NCBI RefSeq assembly: GCF_900115665.1
Contig: NZ_FOXH01000007.1
Span: forward strand, 195,791-259,790
DNA from: Pseudarcicella hirudinis
GTDB lineage: Bacteria; Bacteroidota; Bacteroidia; Cytophagales; Spirosomataceae
Direction of reading: 5' to 3'
DNA: 64,000 nucleotides
Part shown: positions 53,436 through 62,328 of the stretch, in pieces
How the letters are laid out: every line of letters begins with the position of its first letter
Position numbering within the stretch: position 1 is the first letter of the stretch
The notes under the pieces: model-generated
Told to the model about the DNA's origin: nothing
Database searches by the model: none
The model's input: the letters and a program-made list of their open reading frames with translations, nothing else
Translations under genes and position numbers: made by a program

Positions 53436-53975
53436 TTATGATTGAGTAAAAACCAACTTCAAATCATTAAGTTTAGTTTTCACAGAAGTATCAATCTGAC
53501 GATCATCTACACGAAGGATATAACCCCCGATCAGAGATGGGTCAATTTTCTCAGATAGATCTACTTTTTTACCTGTATTCTCTGACACAATTTTGATAAT
53601 CTCAGCTCTCTGAGCTTCAGTCAGTGGAGTTACAGTAGTCACTTCAGCCTTTTGAATCAGTTTCCATTCCAAATACTGACGATCAAATTCTTCTGCAATA
53701 TCAGGAAGTAATCTTTCACGGTTTTTCTGGGTGATGATTTCAAAAATAGCAAAAGTTGCCGGGTTAACTTTATCTTTAAAAATTTTAGATAAAATACTAA
53801 GTTTTTGATAGTGCTTAACGATTGGGCTTTTCAACGCTAAGACCAGATCATGATTTTCTTCACAGGTTTTAGCGAAAAGCGTCATGTCTTCGAAAACCGT
53901 TTCAACGATATTTTGATCTTTAGCTAACCACAAAAGTGATTTGGCATATCTGGAAGCTACACTTTGAACTGACAT
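53436..53975 (-). CDS. atpH: F-type ATP synthase delta subunit
   Basis: The delta subunit holds the peripheral stalk to the top of F1. The 179-residue product has the family start SVQSVASRYAKSLLWLAKDQNIVETVFEDM, a central LKSPIVKHYQKLSILSKIFKDKVNPATFAIFEIITQKNRERLLPDIAEEF and the C-terminal signature LSEKIDPSLIGGYILRVDDRQIDTSVKTKLNDLKL. It is the last gene of the atp unit here. atpA and atpG, which usually follow it, are replaced by a terminator and a primase gene. A heptamer repeat lies in its leader. Confidence 0.95.
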   Translation of the reverse strand: MSVQSVASRYAKSLLWLAKDQNIVETVFEDMTLFAKTCEENHDLVLALKSPIVKHYQKLSILSKIFKDKVNPATFAIFEIITQKNRERLLPDIAEEFDRQYLEWKLIQKAEVTTVTPLTEAQRAEIIKIVSENTGKKVDLSEKIDPSLIGGYILRVDDRQIDTSVKTKLNDLKLVFTQS

Positions 53976-53988
53976 AGTTTTTTGATCT

Positions 53989-54016
53989 CGGATTGCGGAA
54001 TGCGGACTTCGGACTT
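53989..54016. repeat. Heptanucleotide tandem repeat between atpF and atpH
   Basis: Four adjacent 7-base units read CGGATTG, CGGAATG, CGGACTT and CGGACTT. They lie 14 bases upstream of the atpH start. Short heptamer tandem repeats of this style are known in intergenic regions of several bacterial groups and can vary in copy number. Confidence 0.7.
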
Positions 54017-54097
54017 TTGGGAATCCACAATCTACATTCTCAAATTCAAAATATACTTTAGTAATTCAGAGATATTAAATGTCTCCGAACTTCTTTC

Positions 54098-54592
54098 TTA
54101 GTTTAATTTTGCGTCAGACAATAAATCTGAAACCAATTTCTCCTGAGCATTACGATCAGCTAACTGGTTACGAAGCACTTTCTCGGCAATATCTAGTGAA
54201 AGCGTTGCAGCTTCTCTTCTTAATGAAGCAATTGCAGCTGTTTTCTCCTGCTCGAAAGAAACTCTCGCTTTTTCAATTTCATGGTTTGCCGCTTTCTGAG
54301 CTTCAGTTTTCGCTTCAGCAATCATTCTGTCAGAAGCTTCTTTTGCTTCTTTCAAAATAGAGTCACGCTCTGCACGGGTTTCAGCAAGTAACTTTTCGTT
54401 TCCGGATTTCAATTCTGCCATTTCCTGACGCGTTTTTGCGGCAAGTTCGATAGCATCTTCGATAGACTGCTCACGTTCGTGCAATGAATTGATAATTGGT
54501 TTCCAGGCAAATTTCGCTAAAACGAGAAACAATACACCGAAAACTACTAACTGCCATACGATCAGACCCAAGTCGGGAGTAAGTAATTCCAT
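54098..54592 (-). CDS. atpF: F-type ATP synthase subunit b
   Basis: Subunit b forms the peripheral stalk linking the membrane part to F1. The 164 residues have one N-terminal membrane helix (LIVWQLVVFGVLFLVLAKFAWKPI) followed by a long charged helix (EREQSIEDAIELAAKTRQEMAELKSGNEKLLAETRAERDSILKEAKEASDRMIAEAKTEAQKAANHEIEKARVSFEQEKTAAIASLRREAATLSLDIAEKVLRNQL). Only one b-type gene is present, so the stalk is a homodimer. It is flanked by atpE and atpH on the same strand. Confidence 0.96.
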   Translation of the reverse strand: MELLTPDLGLIVWQLVVFGVLFLVLAKFAWKPIINSLHEREQSIEDAIELAAKTRQEMAELKSGNEKLLAETRAERDSILKEAKEASDRMIAEAKTEAQKAANHEIEKARVSFEQEKTAAIASLRREAATLSLDIAEKVLRNQLADRNAQEKLVSDLLSDAKLN

Positions 54593-54647
54593 ATCTTTAT
54601 TGAGAATTTACAGTAAATATAATATTGTAAGGTTTTTCTTCTTGAAT

Positions 54648-54763
54648 AAACCATGCTTTCAGACCTAATGTGAAAAAGCATGGTTTAGCAATTCTTAATT
54701 TCCGGAATGTTTTGTCAAAAACTACTTTTCTGACCCTTTTTTTCCGGAAACCGGTAGCCGGAA
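54648..54763 (-). promoter_or_regulatory. Two hairpins between atpE and atpF
   Basis: Directly after the atpE stop, TTCCGG/CCGGAA (54758-54763 with 54742-54747) forms a short stem, then AAACCATGCTTT (54648-54659 with 54675-54686) a 12-bp one. There is no T-run after either on the minus strand. They may protect the atpE message, whose product is needed in high copy. Confidence 0.5.
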
Positions 54764-55009
54764 TTATTTGTTAGCTACCAAGAAACAGATTACAGCTGCG
54801 AAAAGAGCTACCGCTTCAACGAAAGCAGCAACAACTAGCATCGCACCCTGGATTTTTCCAGAAGCTTCAGGCTGACGAGCAATACCTTCCATTGCACGAC
54901 CACCGATGTTACCGATACCAAGACCAGCACCGATTGCTACTAAACCAGCACCAACACCAGCTAAACCTGTACCTACTGAAACTTCCGCTAAGATTGACAA
55001 AAGAGACAT
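54764..55009 (-). CDS. atpE: F-type ATP synthase subunit c
   Basis: Subunit c forms the rotating proteolipid ring. The 81 residues make two membrane helices joined by the polar loop with ARQPE, with the glycine-rich first helix (GVGAGLVAIGAGLGIGNIGG) and the ion-carrying acid E65 in AAFVEAVALFA. The residue after E65 is alanine, and the other residues of the Na+ signature are not seen, so proton coupling is likely. It lies 47 bases after atpB. Confidence 0.96.
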   Translation of the reverse strand: MSLLSILAEVSVGTGLAGVGAGLVAIGAGLGIGNIGGRAMEGIARQPEASGKIQGAMLVVAAFVEAVALFAAVICFLVANK

Positions 55010-55056
55010 AATTATTTATGTTTATTTGATTGAAAAAAAATTTACAAATTTGAATA

Positions 55057-56139
55057 TTAATGGTGGTGTTCTTCAACAGCTGAACCGATATAACTCGAAG
55101 CAAGCATTGTGAAGATAAAGGCCTGAAGGAATGCAACCAATAATTCGATTACGTTCATAAATACTGCAAAACCTGTAACTACCGGAGTAACCGCCCACAT
55201 TTTCAGGATAAAGATCAAACCGATGAAACTCAACATGATGATGTGTCCTGCAGTAATGTTGGCAAAAAGACGTATCATTAATGAGATTGGTTTGGTAAAA
55301 ATACCGATGATTTCAACCGGAGTAAGAATAACCAATAACCATTTCGGTACACCCGGCATGGCAAAAATATGACCCCAGTAAGTACTTTTTCCGTTAAGGT
55401 TGGTAACAAGGAAAGTAATAACTGCTAAAACCATTGTTACAGCAATATTACCGGTTACGTTAGCTCCGCCCGGAAGCAGGCCTAACATGTTGTTGATCCA
55501 GATAAAGAAGAAAAGAGTTAATAAATACGGAAGGAAACGTCTGTAGTGTTTTTCTCCGATGTTAGCTTTAACCACTTCGTCTCTGATGAAGATAATGATT
55601 GGTTCGATAAGAGACTGGAAACCCTTTGGAGCAGCCATTCCTCTTTTCGTATATGCTTTTGCAACGCTGGTGAAGATTAATACCAGCAAAACAGCACTGA
55701 TTAATAGTGAAGTTACGTTTTTAGTGATAGACAAATCTAACACATGAGAACCATCAACAGCGTGAATTTTACCATGCTCTAGTTTTAAGCCGTTATATTC
55801 TACAGGTTGACCGTGTTCATCTTCAAGATTTTTAGCAGAGAAAAACTGAAATCCGGATTCTGTTTTAACAATACATGGAAGATAAATTGCAACACCGTGA
55901 GCAAACTCCCATTTATGGTCATCGCCGATGTGGTGCATAATCATGTGTCCCAAATCCACTTTTTCCTCATGAACTTCAATGTTTTTTGCTACCGTTTCTG
56001 CTTCATGCTCAATTTCATTGACAACCGACGAAGAATCGGTATGATGCTCCTGTGCATATGAAAAAGTAGTAGCGGCAAGAAATGTCAATCCTGCCAGAAT
56101 ATTTGAAAAATACAGTTTTCCGAAAAATTTCCGAATCAT
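55057..56139 (-). CDS. atpB: F-type ATP synthase subunit a
   Basis: Subunit a provides the proton half-channels against the c-ring. The 360-residue protein has an N-terminal extension typical of Bacteroidota: a signal-like segment (NILAGLTFLAATTFSYAQ) and a His/Glu-rich periplasmic part (EHHTDSSSVVNEIEHEAETVAKN...). Five or six membrane helices follow. The essential arginine is in PISLMIRLFANITAGHIIMLSFIGLIF, and the C-terminal helix VIELLVAFLQAFIFTMLASSYI is conserved. It is the second gene of the unit. Confidence 0.96.
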   Translation of the reverse strand: MIRKFFGKLYFSNILAGLTFLAATTFSYAQEHHTDSSSVVNEIEHEAETVAKNIEVHEEKVDLGHMIMHHIGDDHKWEFAHGVAIYLPCIVKTESGFQFFSAKNLEDEHGQPVEYNGLKLEHGKIHAVDGSHVLDLSITKNVTSLLISAVLLVLIFTSVAKAYTKRGMAAPKGFQSLIEPIIIFIRDEVVKANIGEKHYRRFLPYLLTLFFFIWINNMLGLLPGGANVTGNIAVTMVLAVITFLVTNLNGKSTYWGHIFAMPGVPKWLLVILTPVEIIGIFTKPISLMIRLFANITAGHIIMLSFIGLIFILKMWAVTPVVTGFAVFMNVIELLVAFLQAFIFTMLASSYIGSAVEEHHH

Positions 56140-56241
56140 TTGTCTTATGGTTTCGTTAATTAGCTTCTCTCAAAGACTTTTTGTCAATCTACTGAAATTC
56201 AATAATTTAAACCTCATTCAGTTCTGAAAAACAATCAGTCT

Positions 56242-56604
56242 TTACGAAAAGTGTCGCAAGTTACGATACAATCCGTATATTTCAAAGCCGGTATAAAATA
56301 AATAGAGTACAAAAAAGTCAGCAATGAATGTATATATGTCAGGAGTTTTCAAATAAATGAAAGTTCCGATAAAACATACGCTTAAAATCAACCTGAATCC
56401 GATACTCGCCATATAAAAGGGAACGAACTTTTCCCGGTCATTGGCAAAACCCATCTGCATAAGAAGATGGTTCAGATATGAAACGGCAACAAAGAAAGTC
56501 AGAATAAACCATTTCTCTGCATGAACATATTGACCCAAACCCAACATTGGTGCTGTAAAAAGCACAATCCCGACAAAAACTGAAAAAATGAGAATGCGAA
56601 GCAT
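56242..56604 (-). CDS. Small membrane protein of the atp unit, AtpI-like
   Basis: The 120-residue protein (from ATG 56604, MLRILIFSVFVGIVLF) has four membrane segments (about residues 5-22, 32-50, 66-84, 92-112) and no charged catalytic motif. An in-frame ATG at 56631 would add nine residues, but a -7-like TACATTTG (56621-56628 on the plus numbering) overlaps that region and favours the shorter form. A multi-pass protein before atpB is usual in atp operons, where AtpI/AtpZ helps c-ring assembly or Mg2+/Ca2+ supply. Sequence similarity to AtpI is weak here. Confidence 0.7.
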   Translation of the reverse strand: MLRILIFSVFVGIVLFTAPMLGLGQYVHAEKWFILTFFVAVSYLNHLLMQMGFANDREKFVPFYMASIGFRLILSVCFIGTFIYLKTPDIYTFIADFFVLYLFYTGFEIYGLYRNLRHFS

Positions 56605-56630
56605 ATTCTGAAATTTCCCGCAAATGTACA

Positions 56631-56667
56631 AAAAAAGGTTTAAGCTAAAAAGCCTAAACCTTTTTTT
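56631..56667 (-). terminator. Terminator after the macroglobulin/plug gene
   Basis: AAAAAAGGTTTAAGC (56631-56645) pairs with GCCTAAACCTTTTTT (from 56652) apart from one mismatch, and a T-run follows on the minus strand. It separates this gene from the atp unit. Confidence 0.75.
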
Positions 56668-56712
56668 GATTAACTATTTAACTCTCTAATCTACAAGAAT
56701 TTCAATCCCGGA

Positions 56713-59226
56713 CTACTTCACCTGATACTTCAGGGTCCCTGTACCAATTTTCCCCTCTGATGAAAATCCTTCAATTTTAACATCCACCATCGTACCGGCG
56801 TCAGTATTCCAGTAAATAACTTTTGCTTTTCCTTCCTTATTGGTTTTCACAACAGGCTGCCAGAAGATCGTGGAACGAAAATCAGGTCTCGTGTTCTCAG
56901 GTCTGTCCACATCATATTTCGGCGCATAAAACTCTCTTGGAATATCATATCCTACCCTTTTCTGAGTAGTGACACCCATTACCGGGTCATTGCTGTAGTT
57001 GTAATTATTATTTCCTCTTTTTGTCAGAATAGCAATTACTCCGTTGGAGGCTCTGGATCCGAATATTGCCGCAGCAGCACCTTTCAATACATCAATCGCT
57101 TCCACATCGCAGGGTGGAACAGAAGCTATTCCACTGGCATCTACCGGTATTCCATCAATTAAATACAAAGGCTCTGTACTGCCGCTCAGCGAATTAATTC
57201 CTCTGATTGTTACAGAATAATCCAAACCGCTTCCTGATACCTGTACACCTGCCACCCTCCCCTGCAAAATCTGAAGTACATTGGTAACACCTCCGCAAAG
57301 ATTGTCTTTAGCCACTTCAATTGTATTACTTGCTCGCCCGTAAATCGTTCTGCGGCTATCCAAAGGTGTTTCCTTTTTACCTTTTACAACAACTTCATCC
57401 AACATCTGAACCTTACTTAGTTTAAGCTTTTTTTCCAGTTCAAGCGCTTCTTTTGTTTTTTTCAGAAAATTTTCAAGCTGTGCTGCATCAAATTCAACGG
57501 CATTGTATGGAACTTTAGTTAAGGTTACTTTAGGGAAAGTCAACGGATTAATAGATAAATTCAGGTTTCTGCCTCCTTTCTCTTTGGTCCCCTGTACAAA
57601 AATGGTTGTAGTATCCGAAAAGTCGAGCCCGTAAAACCCGAATTTCCCTGTTGAATCTGCTGAAGTCATGAAGAAATCACTGGTATTGTCTTTTTTCTTC
57701 AACATAAGAGTGAGCTCCGCATGATCCGATACTTTACCGTTGGGCCTCAATACTGTTCCGGTTACTGAAAGTCCCTGCTCTATGAAATAATTGATTCTGT
57801 TGGTTTTTCCGGCTATGATATCTTTCCAGACAAATCGTCTCCATCCCTGAGTGAGCATCAGCAAATCGAGATGCCGGAAAGCTTCAGTATTTTCCTTTTT
57901 GAAATAATAAGACGGCTGTTCAATATTACCTCTTAAGGTTTCATAGTAAGCATTCGGACCGCTTAACGGACTTACATCGGAGCTAAGCTGCATGTATGAG
58001 TATAAATCTTCCGGATTCGGGCTTCCCTGCACAAGACCTGCATCTGTTACAGACAAAGAGAAATTTCCTTCGACTGGTTTTCCTTCAGCATCACTTGCTT
58101 CAATAGTCAGCTCTGTTTTTTCACGGGTTTTATAACTTTCTTTATCTGAACTTACTTTGAGGTTCAGTTTTTGGTTTTTATTCACGAAAATGAGCCTTTC
58201 ACAACGTGGCAGCCCCTTATCATCAAAAAGTGTAATCTGCACAATGCCATCTCCCGGAATTTTAGCTCTTGGAATACTTGCTACAAATGACTTTTTTGAC
58301 ATTAATCCTTTTCCCACAAAACAGGCCTCCCCTCTCTGATGTGCCAGAATAAGCAATTCCCCGGCTTTATCTTCCTCTTTTACAAAATTATTGTACACGA
58401 AAACTTTGATATTATCCTTATTGGTAATATTGTCTACCAACATTACAATTCCTTCGTCTACCGCACCGGGAACCGGAAAACCGGTATAAGTTCCATCTGC
58501 TTTTTTTATTTTTGCCACGTAACTTTTTCCTGCTTCTGGACTAAGGTTAAATATCCCCATTCCCAAATGCTGAGAACTGATAGCTGTGACTGTATCTTTA
58601 TTACTGTCAATAATAAATCCTTCAAAATCCACTCCTTTTCCGAAAGTATTTATGGCTTTGAAACCAACTCTGCAATCCAGTCCATTAACCAGATTTCCAC
58701 CTTCCGGGAAAAATTGCAGGTCAGCGACTTCTAGTGCTTTCGCCAAGTCTGCTTCCGAAGCCTGACTTTTATGCTGATTCTGGTAAATTTTTATTTCTTT
58801 CTGAAAAAAATAATTTTCAGAGAAATTCCGCATGTAACTGGTATAAGCCCGAATGCGGTAGCTGCCTTCAGAAAGTGTGTCCGGCAGCATAAAATCTCCT
58901 TTTGCTGTACCATCCGAACATTTCAATATTCTTGCCACAACAAGCTTTCCCCTTTTTTCACTAATCAGATCTATATATAATACTTTACTTACCGAATCAA
59001 TATTATGAGTGGTTGCTTCGAGCAGATAGGCTTTCATCCAAATCGACTCTCCGGCCATATAATAAGGTTTATCAAAATGGATATAGACTTTTTCCTGAGG
59101 GGTTTCCAAATGGTATTTCTGAAGGCCTGCGATAATTTTATTGACTAAATCACCGTTATCAAACCACTGAAAAGCAGAGAGCGTAAAAAGACCGACTGTT
59201 AATAAGATATAAAACTTCGTTTTCAT
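56713..59226 (-). CDS. Macroglobulin-like protein with TonB-receptor plug domain, no barrel
   Basis: The 837-residue protein has a signal peptide ([20 protein letters not shown]). It begins with alpha-2-macroglobulin MG2-like sequence ([51 protein letters not shown]) and further beta-sandwich domains. Near residues 625-745 is a TonB-receptor plug ([46 protein letters not shown]...[24 protein letters not shown]), and a final macroglobulin-type strand segment ([24 protein letters not shown]). There is no transporter barrel. Similar fusions occur in Bacteroidota, with unknown function; the plug may dock into a SusC-like barrel or be a binding module. A -7-like TAAGTTTG is at 59365-59372 on the minus strand. 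Confidence 0.85.
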   Translation of the reverse strand: MKTKFYILLTVGLFTLSAFQWFDNGDLVNKIIAGLQKYHLETPQEKVYIHFDKPYYMAGESIWMKAYLLEATTHNIDSVSKVLYIDLISEKRGKLVVARILKCSDGTAKGDFMLPDTLSEGSYRIRAYTSYMRNFSENYFFQKEIKIYQNQHKSQASEADLAKALEVADLQFFPEGGNLVNGLDCRVGFKAINTFGKGVDFEGFIIDSNKDTVTAISSQHLGMGIFNLSPEAGKSYVAKIKKADGTYTGFPVPGAVDEGIVMLVDNITNKDNIKVFVYNNFVKEEDKAGELLILAHQRGEACFVGKGLMSKKSFVASIPRAKIPGDGIVQITLFDDKGLPRCERLIFVNKNQKLNLKVSSDKESYKTREKTELTIEASDAEGKPVEGNFSLSVTDAGLVQGSPNPEDLYSYMQLSSDVSPLSGPNAYYETLRGNIEQPSYYFKKENTEAFRHLDLLMLTQGWRRFVWKDIIAGKTNRINYFIEQGLSVTGTVLRPNGKVSDHAELTLMLKKKDNTSDFFMTSADSTGKFGFYGLDFSDTTTIFVQGTKEKGGRNLNLSINPLTFPKVTLTKVPYNAVEFDAAQLENFLKKTKEALELEKKLKLSKVQMLDEVVVKGKKETPLDSRRTIYGRASNTIEVAKDNLCGGVTNVLQILQGRVAGVQVSGSGLDYSVTIRGINSLSGSTEPLYLIDGIPVDASGIASVPPCDVEAIDVLKGAAAAIFGSRASNGVIAILTKRGNNNYNYSNDPVMGVTTQKRVGYDIPREFYAPKYDVDRPENTRPDFRSTIFWQPVVKTNKEGKAKVIYWNTDAGTMVDVKIEGFSSEGKIGTGTLKYQVK

Positions 59227-59504
59227 TTTTAGTAGAATTCTTGATTTGAAAGGCTTCGGAGCGATTAATTTCTTTAACGGTTAAAAGGCATTAAACAGAT
59301 ATGTTCCGGGCATTTTTATTGAAACTTCCGGAGAATCTGCCACCAGTAAATAGGTTAGATTTGGCAAACTTAGAAAGTTTAAACAATTTTGTATAATGTT
59401 TGCCTTATTATATCGGATTCTATTATCAGATCAGGTTATCTATATCATTGTTTAATTTTCTGGCAAGTCTGTCAAATCTATAAATCTTTAGAAAGTATTA
59501 CATA

Positions 59505-60731
59505 ATGTCAGTTCTTTTCGTTAAAATAACTCTCTCTTTAATTCTTCTGGCATTAACCGGCTTAGTTATAAAGTATCAGAATTCCATCAATACACTCACT
59601 GAGGGTAAGGAGGTACAATACTTTCTGTCAGCTTCTCTTGTACTTAGAATTATTCCTTTTATCATAATTTTCATTTTTCTGAATGTATCACCTCATTCAG
59701 ATGTGATTATGTTTATGAACTGGGCAGTAAGTGCAAAAAGCGGGCATCTTGTTTATCGTGATTTCGATTCGCCATATGCTCCTTTATTCTCCTACATTAC
59801 AGCTTTACCATTATGGCTTTGGGATTCTGATAAGGCAATTATCGCCTTAATGATTGTAGTAGAACTTGTAGTTTTATGGTGTACCTGTCTTTTTTACAGA
59901 AGTACCGTAAAATTTCATGTCGTTTTGATATACCTTTTATTACCTATTTCTTTTGTTTTAACCGTTTTGGGTGGTCAGGAAGATATCTGGATGTGGGGAA
60001 TTGCATTGCTGGCTCTTTGGGTAAACCGGAAATACAAGAATGATTTTATTTTAGGAATTGCTCTGGCAATGGGCCTCGTTTTTACAAAAGTCCTTTTTGT
60101 GCTGGTTATTCCGGCTGTATTTATTTTTGTAAAAGACAGGGTAAAATTAGTTGCGGGCCTTTTAACTATCGGCATTCCTGTTTTGGGCATTCTTATCTGG
60201 AAAAGCGGATTTGCATTTCTGCTTCCGATTCAACAGGCAAATGATCCGAGAACGCCTAATTTCTGGACAATCCTAAATCCTTTTTTTAGCAGCATTGTGC
60301 ACCTGGGATCAAAACCTCTTAACTGGATCGGCCTGATTTCTATTCCGATTTCAACCTGTCTTGTTGCATTAAAATTCAGAGATAAGATAGATTTTCAGGA
60401 TTTCTTTCCGAGATTATGGGTTTTCACCTACGCCTGGATGATGATAAGTCAGCAAAGTTCTCTTGCAAATTATGCCTTTATCTATGCCATAACATTGGTT
60501 TATACTGCGAATCTTTTCAACGATAAGAAATCAATTATCATCTTTTTCATCTTCAATTTTGCCATAATTGTACAACCTGCTATTTGGTGGAATATCGGCA
60601 TGCCTTTGTTTAGTCACCCTTCAGATCTTGCCAGTACACTTCCTTTCTTTGAATATATACTTGAAATTGTGATTGTGAGCTGCCTTGTTTATTACCTGAG
60701 AAAAATGGTAAAATCTCCGGTACTTTCCTGA
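59505..60731 (+). CDS. Multi-pass membrane protein of GT-C glycosyltransferase type
   Basis: The 408-residue protein has about ten membrane segments and the GT-C layout: a first loop with an acidic motif (PHSDVIMFMNWAVSAKSGHLVYRDFDSPYAPLFSYITALPLW) and a second acidic stretch (LGGQEDIWMWGIALLALWVNRKYKNDF). The overall length resembles GT87/DUF2029 mannosyltransferases that use polyprenyl-phosphate sugars. Donor and acceptor are unknown. It is a lone gene between the divergent plug-domain gene and the metX leader. Confidence 0.72.
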   Translation: MSVLFVKITLSLILLALTGLVIKYQNSINTLTEGKEVQYFLSASLVLRIIPFIIIFIFLNVSPHSDVIMFMNWAVSAKSGHLVYRDFDSPYAPLFSYITALPLWLWDSDKAIIALMIVVELVVLWCTCLFYRSTVKFHVVLIYLLLPISFVLTVLGGQEDIWMWGIALLALWVNRKYKNDFILGIALAMGLVFTKVLFVLVIPAVFIFVKDRVKLVAGLLTIGIPVLGILIWKSGFAFLLPIQQANDPRTPNFWTILNPFFSSIVHLGSKPLNWIGLISIPISTCLVALKFRDKIDFQDFFPRLWVFTYAWMMISQQSSLANYAFIYAITLVYTANLFNDKKSIIIFFIFNFAIIVQPAIWWNIGMPLFSHPSDLASTLPFFEYILEIVIVSCLVYYLRKMVKSPVLS

Positions 60732-60824
60732 TGCTTTACAGTCATTAAACTATTGTCTGGTATTTATTAATACTGAAATCCGGCTCCGTTCTGCTTTCAC
60801 AAATCAGGCTAATCCCTGAAATAT

Positions 60825-60855
60825 TTGCATTTAAGGAGATTCATCATTTACTTTG
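60825..60855 (+). promoter_or_regulatory. Probable promoter of the metX transcript
   Basis: TTG at 60825-60827, a 20-base spacer and TTACTTTG at 60848-60855, one mismatch from TAnnTTTG. Transcription near 60862 would give a leader of about 350 bases that holds the riboswitch. Confidence 0.5.
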
Positions 60856-60927
60856 CATTATCAAGTCAATTCTTAAGCAGCAACAGACACCCGTCTGAAA
60901 ATTTCCCGCTGTGAAAAGTAATTGATT

Positions 60928-61035
60928 TATACAGAAGAAGGGAGAGAATAGGCTCTGTGAACTTCTGGCAACCTGCCCTCATTGTGGAAAAGGTGCTAAT
61001 TCCTACCCGATTTCAGAAAACGGTTTAAGCTGTCG
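60928..61035 (+). ncRNA. SAM-I (S-box) riboswitch
   Basis: The leader has the invariant S-box core: GGCTCTGTGAACTTCTGGC leading into GGCAACC at 60967-60973, and AGGTGCTAATTCC at 60991-61003, followed by a CCG...CGG stem. This order defines the class that binds S-adenosylmethionine, and the gene downstream is metX, a typical target. The outer P1 limits are approximate. High SAM should lower metX expression. No clear terminator follows in 61036-61211, so control of translation is possible. Confidence 0.85.
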
Positions 61036-61211
61036 TCTGAAACAGGGAAATATAAAGCAATTACGAATCTATCCATTCAGCTTTCTTTTATACCAAACGC
61101 TGTCGGCTTATTCGTCGGAATATGTTTTTGTTTCCCGCTCTGATTTGTATGTATTTGCGAACAAAAAGATGAAAACGAGCTGTTCTCATCCTATAATCCA
61201 ATTAAGAATTC

Positions 61212-62312
61212 TTGAACTCAAATTATTTTAAATACCCTCATCCATTCCAGTTGGAAGCTGGTGATGTGCTGCCTGAAATAGAACTGGCATACCAAACGCT
61301 TGGGACTATGAAACCGGATGGCAGTAATGTTACCTGGATTTGTCATGCTTTTACCGGAAGTCAGGATGTTGCAGACTGGTGGCAGGGAGTTGTCGGACAA
61401 GGAAAACTCTTCAATACTGATAATCAGTTCATTATCTGTGTCAATGTTTTGGGCTCTCATTACGGAAGCACCGGACCTTTATCTGTAAATCCGGAAACAC
61501 AATTGCCTTATTATCATGATTTTCCGACTATAACGATCAGAGATATTGTTAACTCCTTTGATTTATTGAGAGAACATCTTGGCATTTCCAAAATCAAAAC
61601 CTGCGTTGGTGGATCTCTTGGTGGCCAGCAAGCTGTGGAATGGGCAATTTCTCAGCCGGACCTTATTGAGAACCTGATTCTGATTGCTACCAATGCCCAG
61701 CATTCTCCCTGGGGAATTGCCTTCAATGAATCCCAGAGGATGGCTATTGAAGTGGATCCTACCTGGAAAGAAAGTTATGCAACCGCAGGCATTGAGGGCA
61801 TGAAAGCTGCCAGAGCTACTGCTTTAATTTCATACAGAAACTACGAAACCTATGGAATTACCCAGGCCAGGCAGGATGAACCATTGGGGAAATCTTACAG
61901 GGCGGTTTCCTATCAAAGATATCAGGGTGAGAAACTTGCCCAGCGATTTAATGCTTTTTCATATTATATCCTTTCTCAGGTAATGGACTCTCAGGATGTA
62001 GGAAGAGGAAGAGGCGGAGTACAAAAGGCATTGTCCCGGATTAAAGCAAAAACCCTGGTAATGGGTATCAAATCTGATGCATTATTTCCGATTAATGAAC
62101 AGGAGTTTCTGGCAAAAAATATTCCGGGAGCTACCTTCCAGACCATAGATTCTCTTTATGGACACGATGGCTTTCTGATTGAAAACAGCTTAATTACCAA
62201 GGCAATCCGCCTTTGGCAAAAACTTACCAAACTGGAAATTAATCCTATGGAAGAATTTTTCAGGAATTTAGAGAATAAAACCAAGGACCGCCTCGACTTG
62301 ATTTCAAATTAA
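61212..62312 (+). CDS. metX: Homoserine O-acetyltransferase
   Basis: MetX acetylates homoserine for methionine synthesis. The 366-residue alpha/beta hydrolase has the N-terminal FQLEAGDVLPEIELAYQTLGTMKPDGSNVTWICHAFTGSQD, the catalytic Ser in CVGGSLGGQQAVEWAI, and the His in SLYGHDGFLIEN, with the Asp in the GIKSDALFPINEQ segment. The start is TTG at 61212 (MNSNYFKYPHPFQLEAG), with no ATG that would keep the conserved N-terminus. The SAM-I riboswitch upstream confirms the pathway. Succinyl specificity cannot be excluded. The SDR gene follows after 16 bases. Confidence 0.95.
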   Translation: MNSNYFKYPHPFQLEAGDVLPEIELAYQTLGTMKPDGSNVTWICHAFTGSQDVADWWQGVVGQGKLFNTDNQFIICVNVLGSHYGSTGPLSVNPETQLPYYHDFPTITIRDIVNSFDLLREHLGISKIKTCVGGSLGGQQAVEWAISQPDLIENLILIATNAQHSPWGIAFNESQRMAIEVDPTWKESYATAGIEGMKAARATALISYRNYETYGITQARQDEPLGKSYRAVSYQRYQGEKLAQRFNAFSYYILSQVMDSQDVGRGRGGVQKALSRIKAKTLVMGIKSDALFPINEQEFLAKNIPGATFQTIDSLYGHDGFLIENSLITKAIRLWQKLTKLEINPMEEFFRNLENKTKDRLDLISN

Positions 62313-62328
62313 ATATTAAACTACGGTG

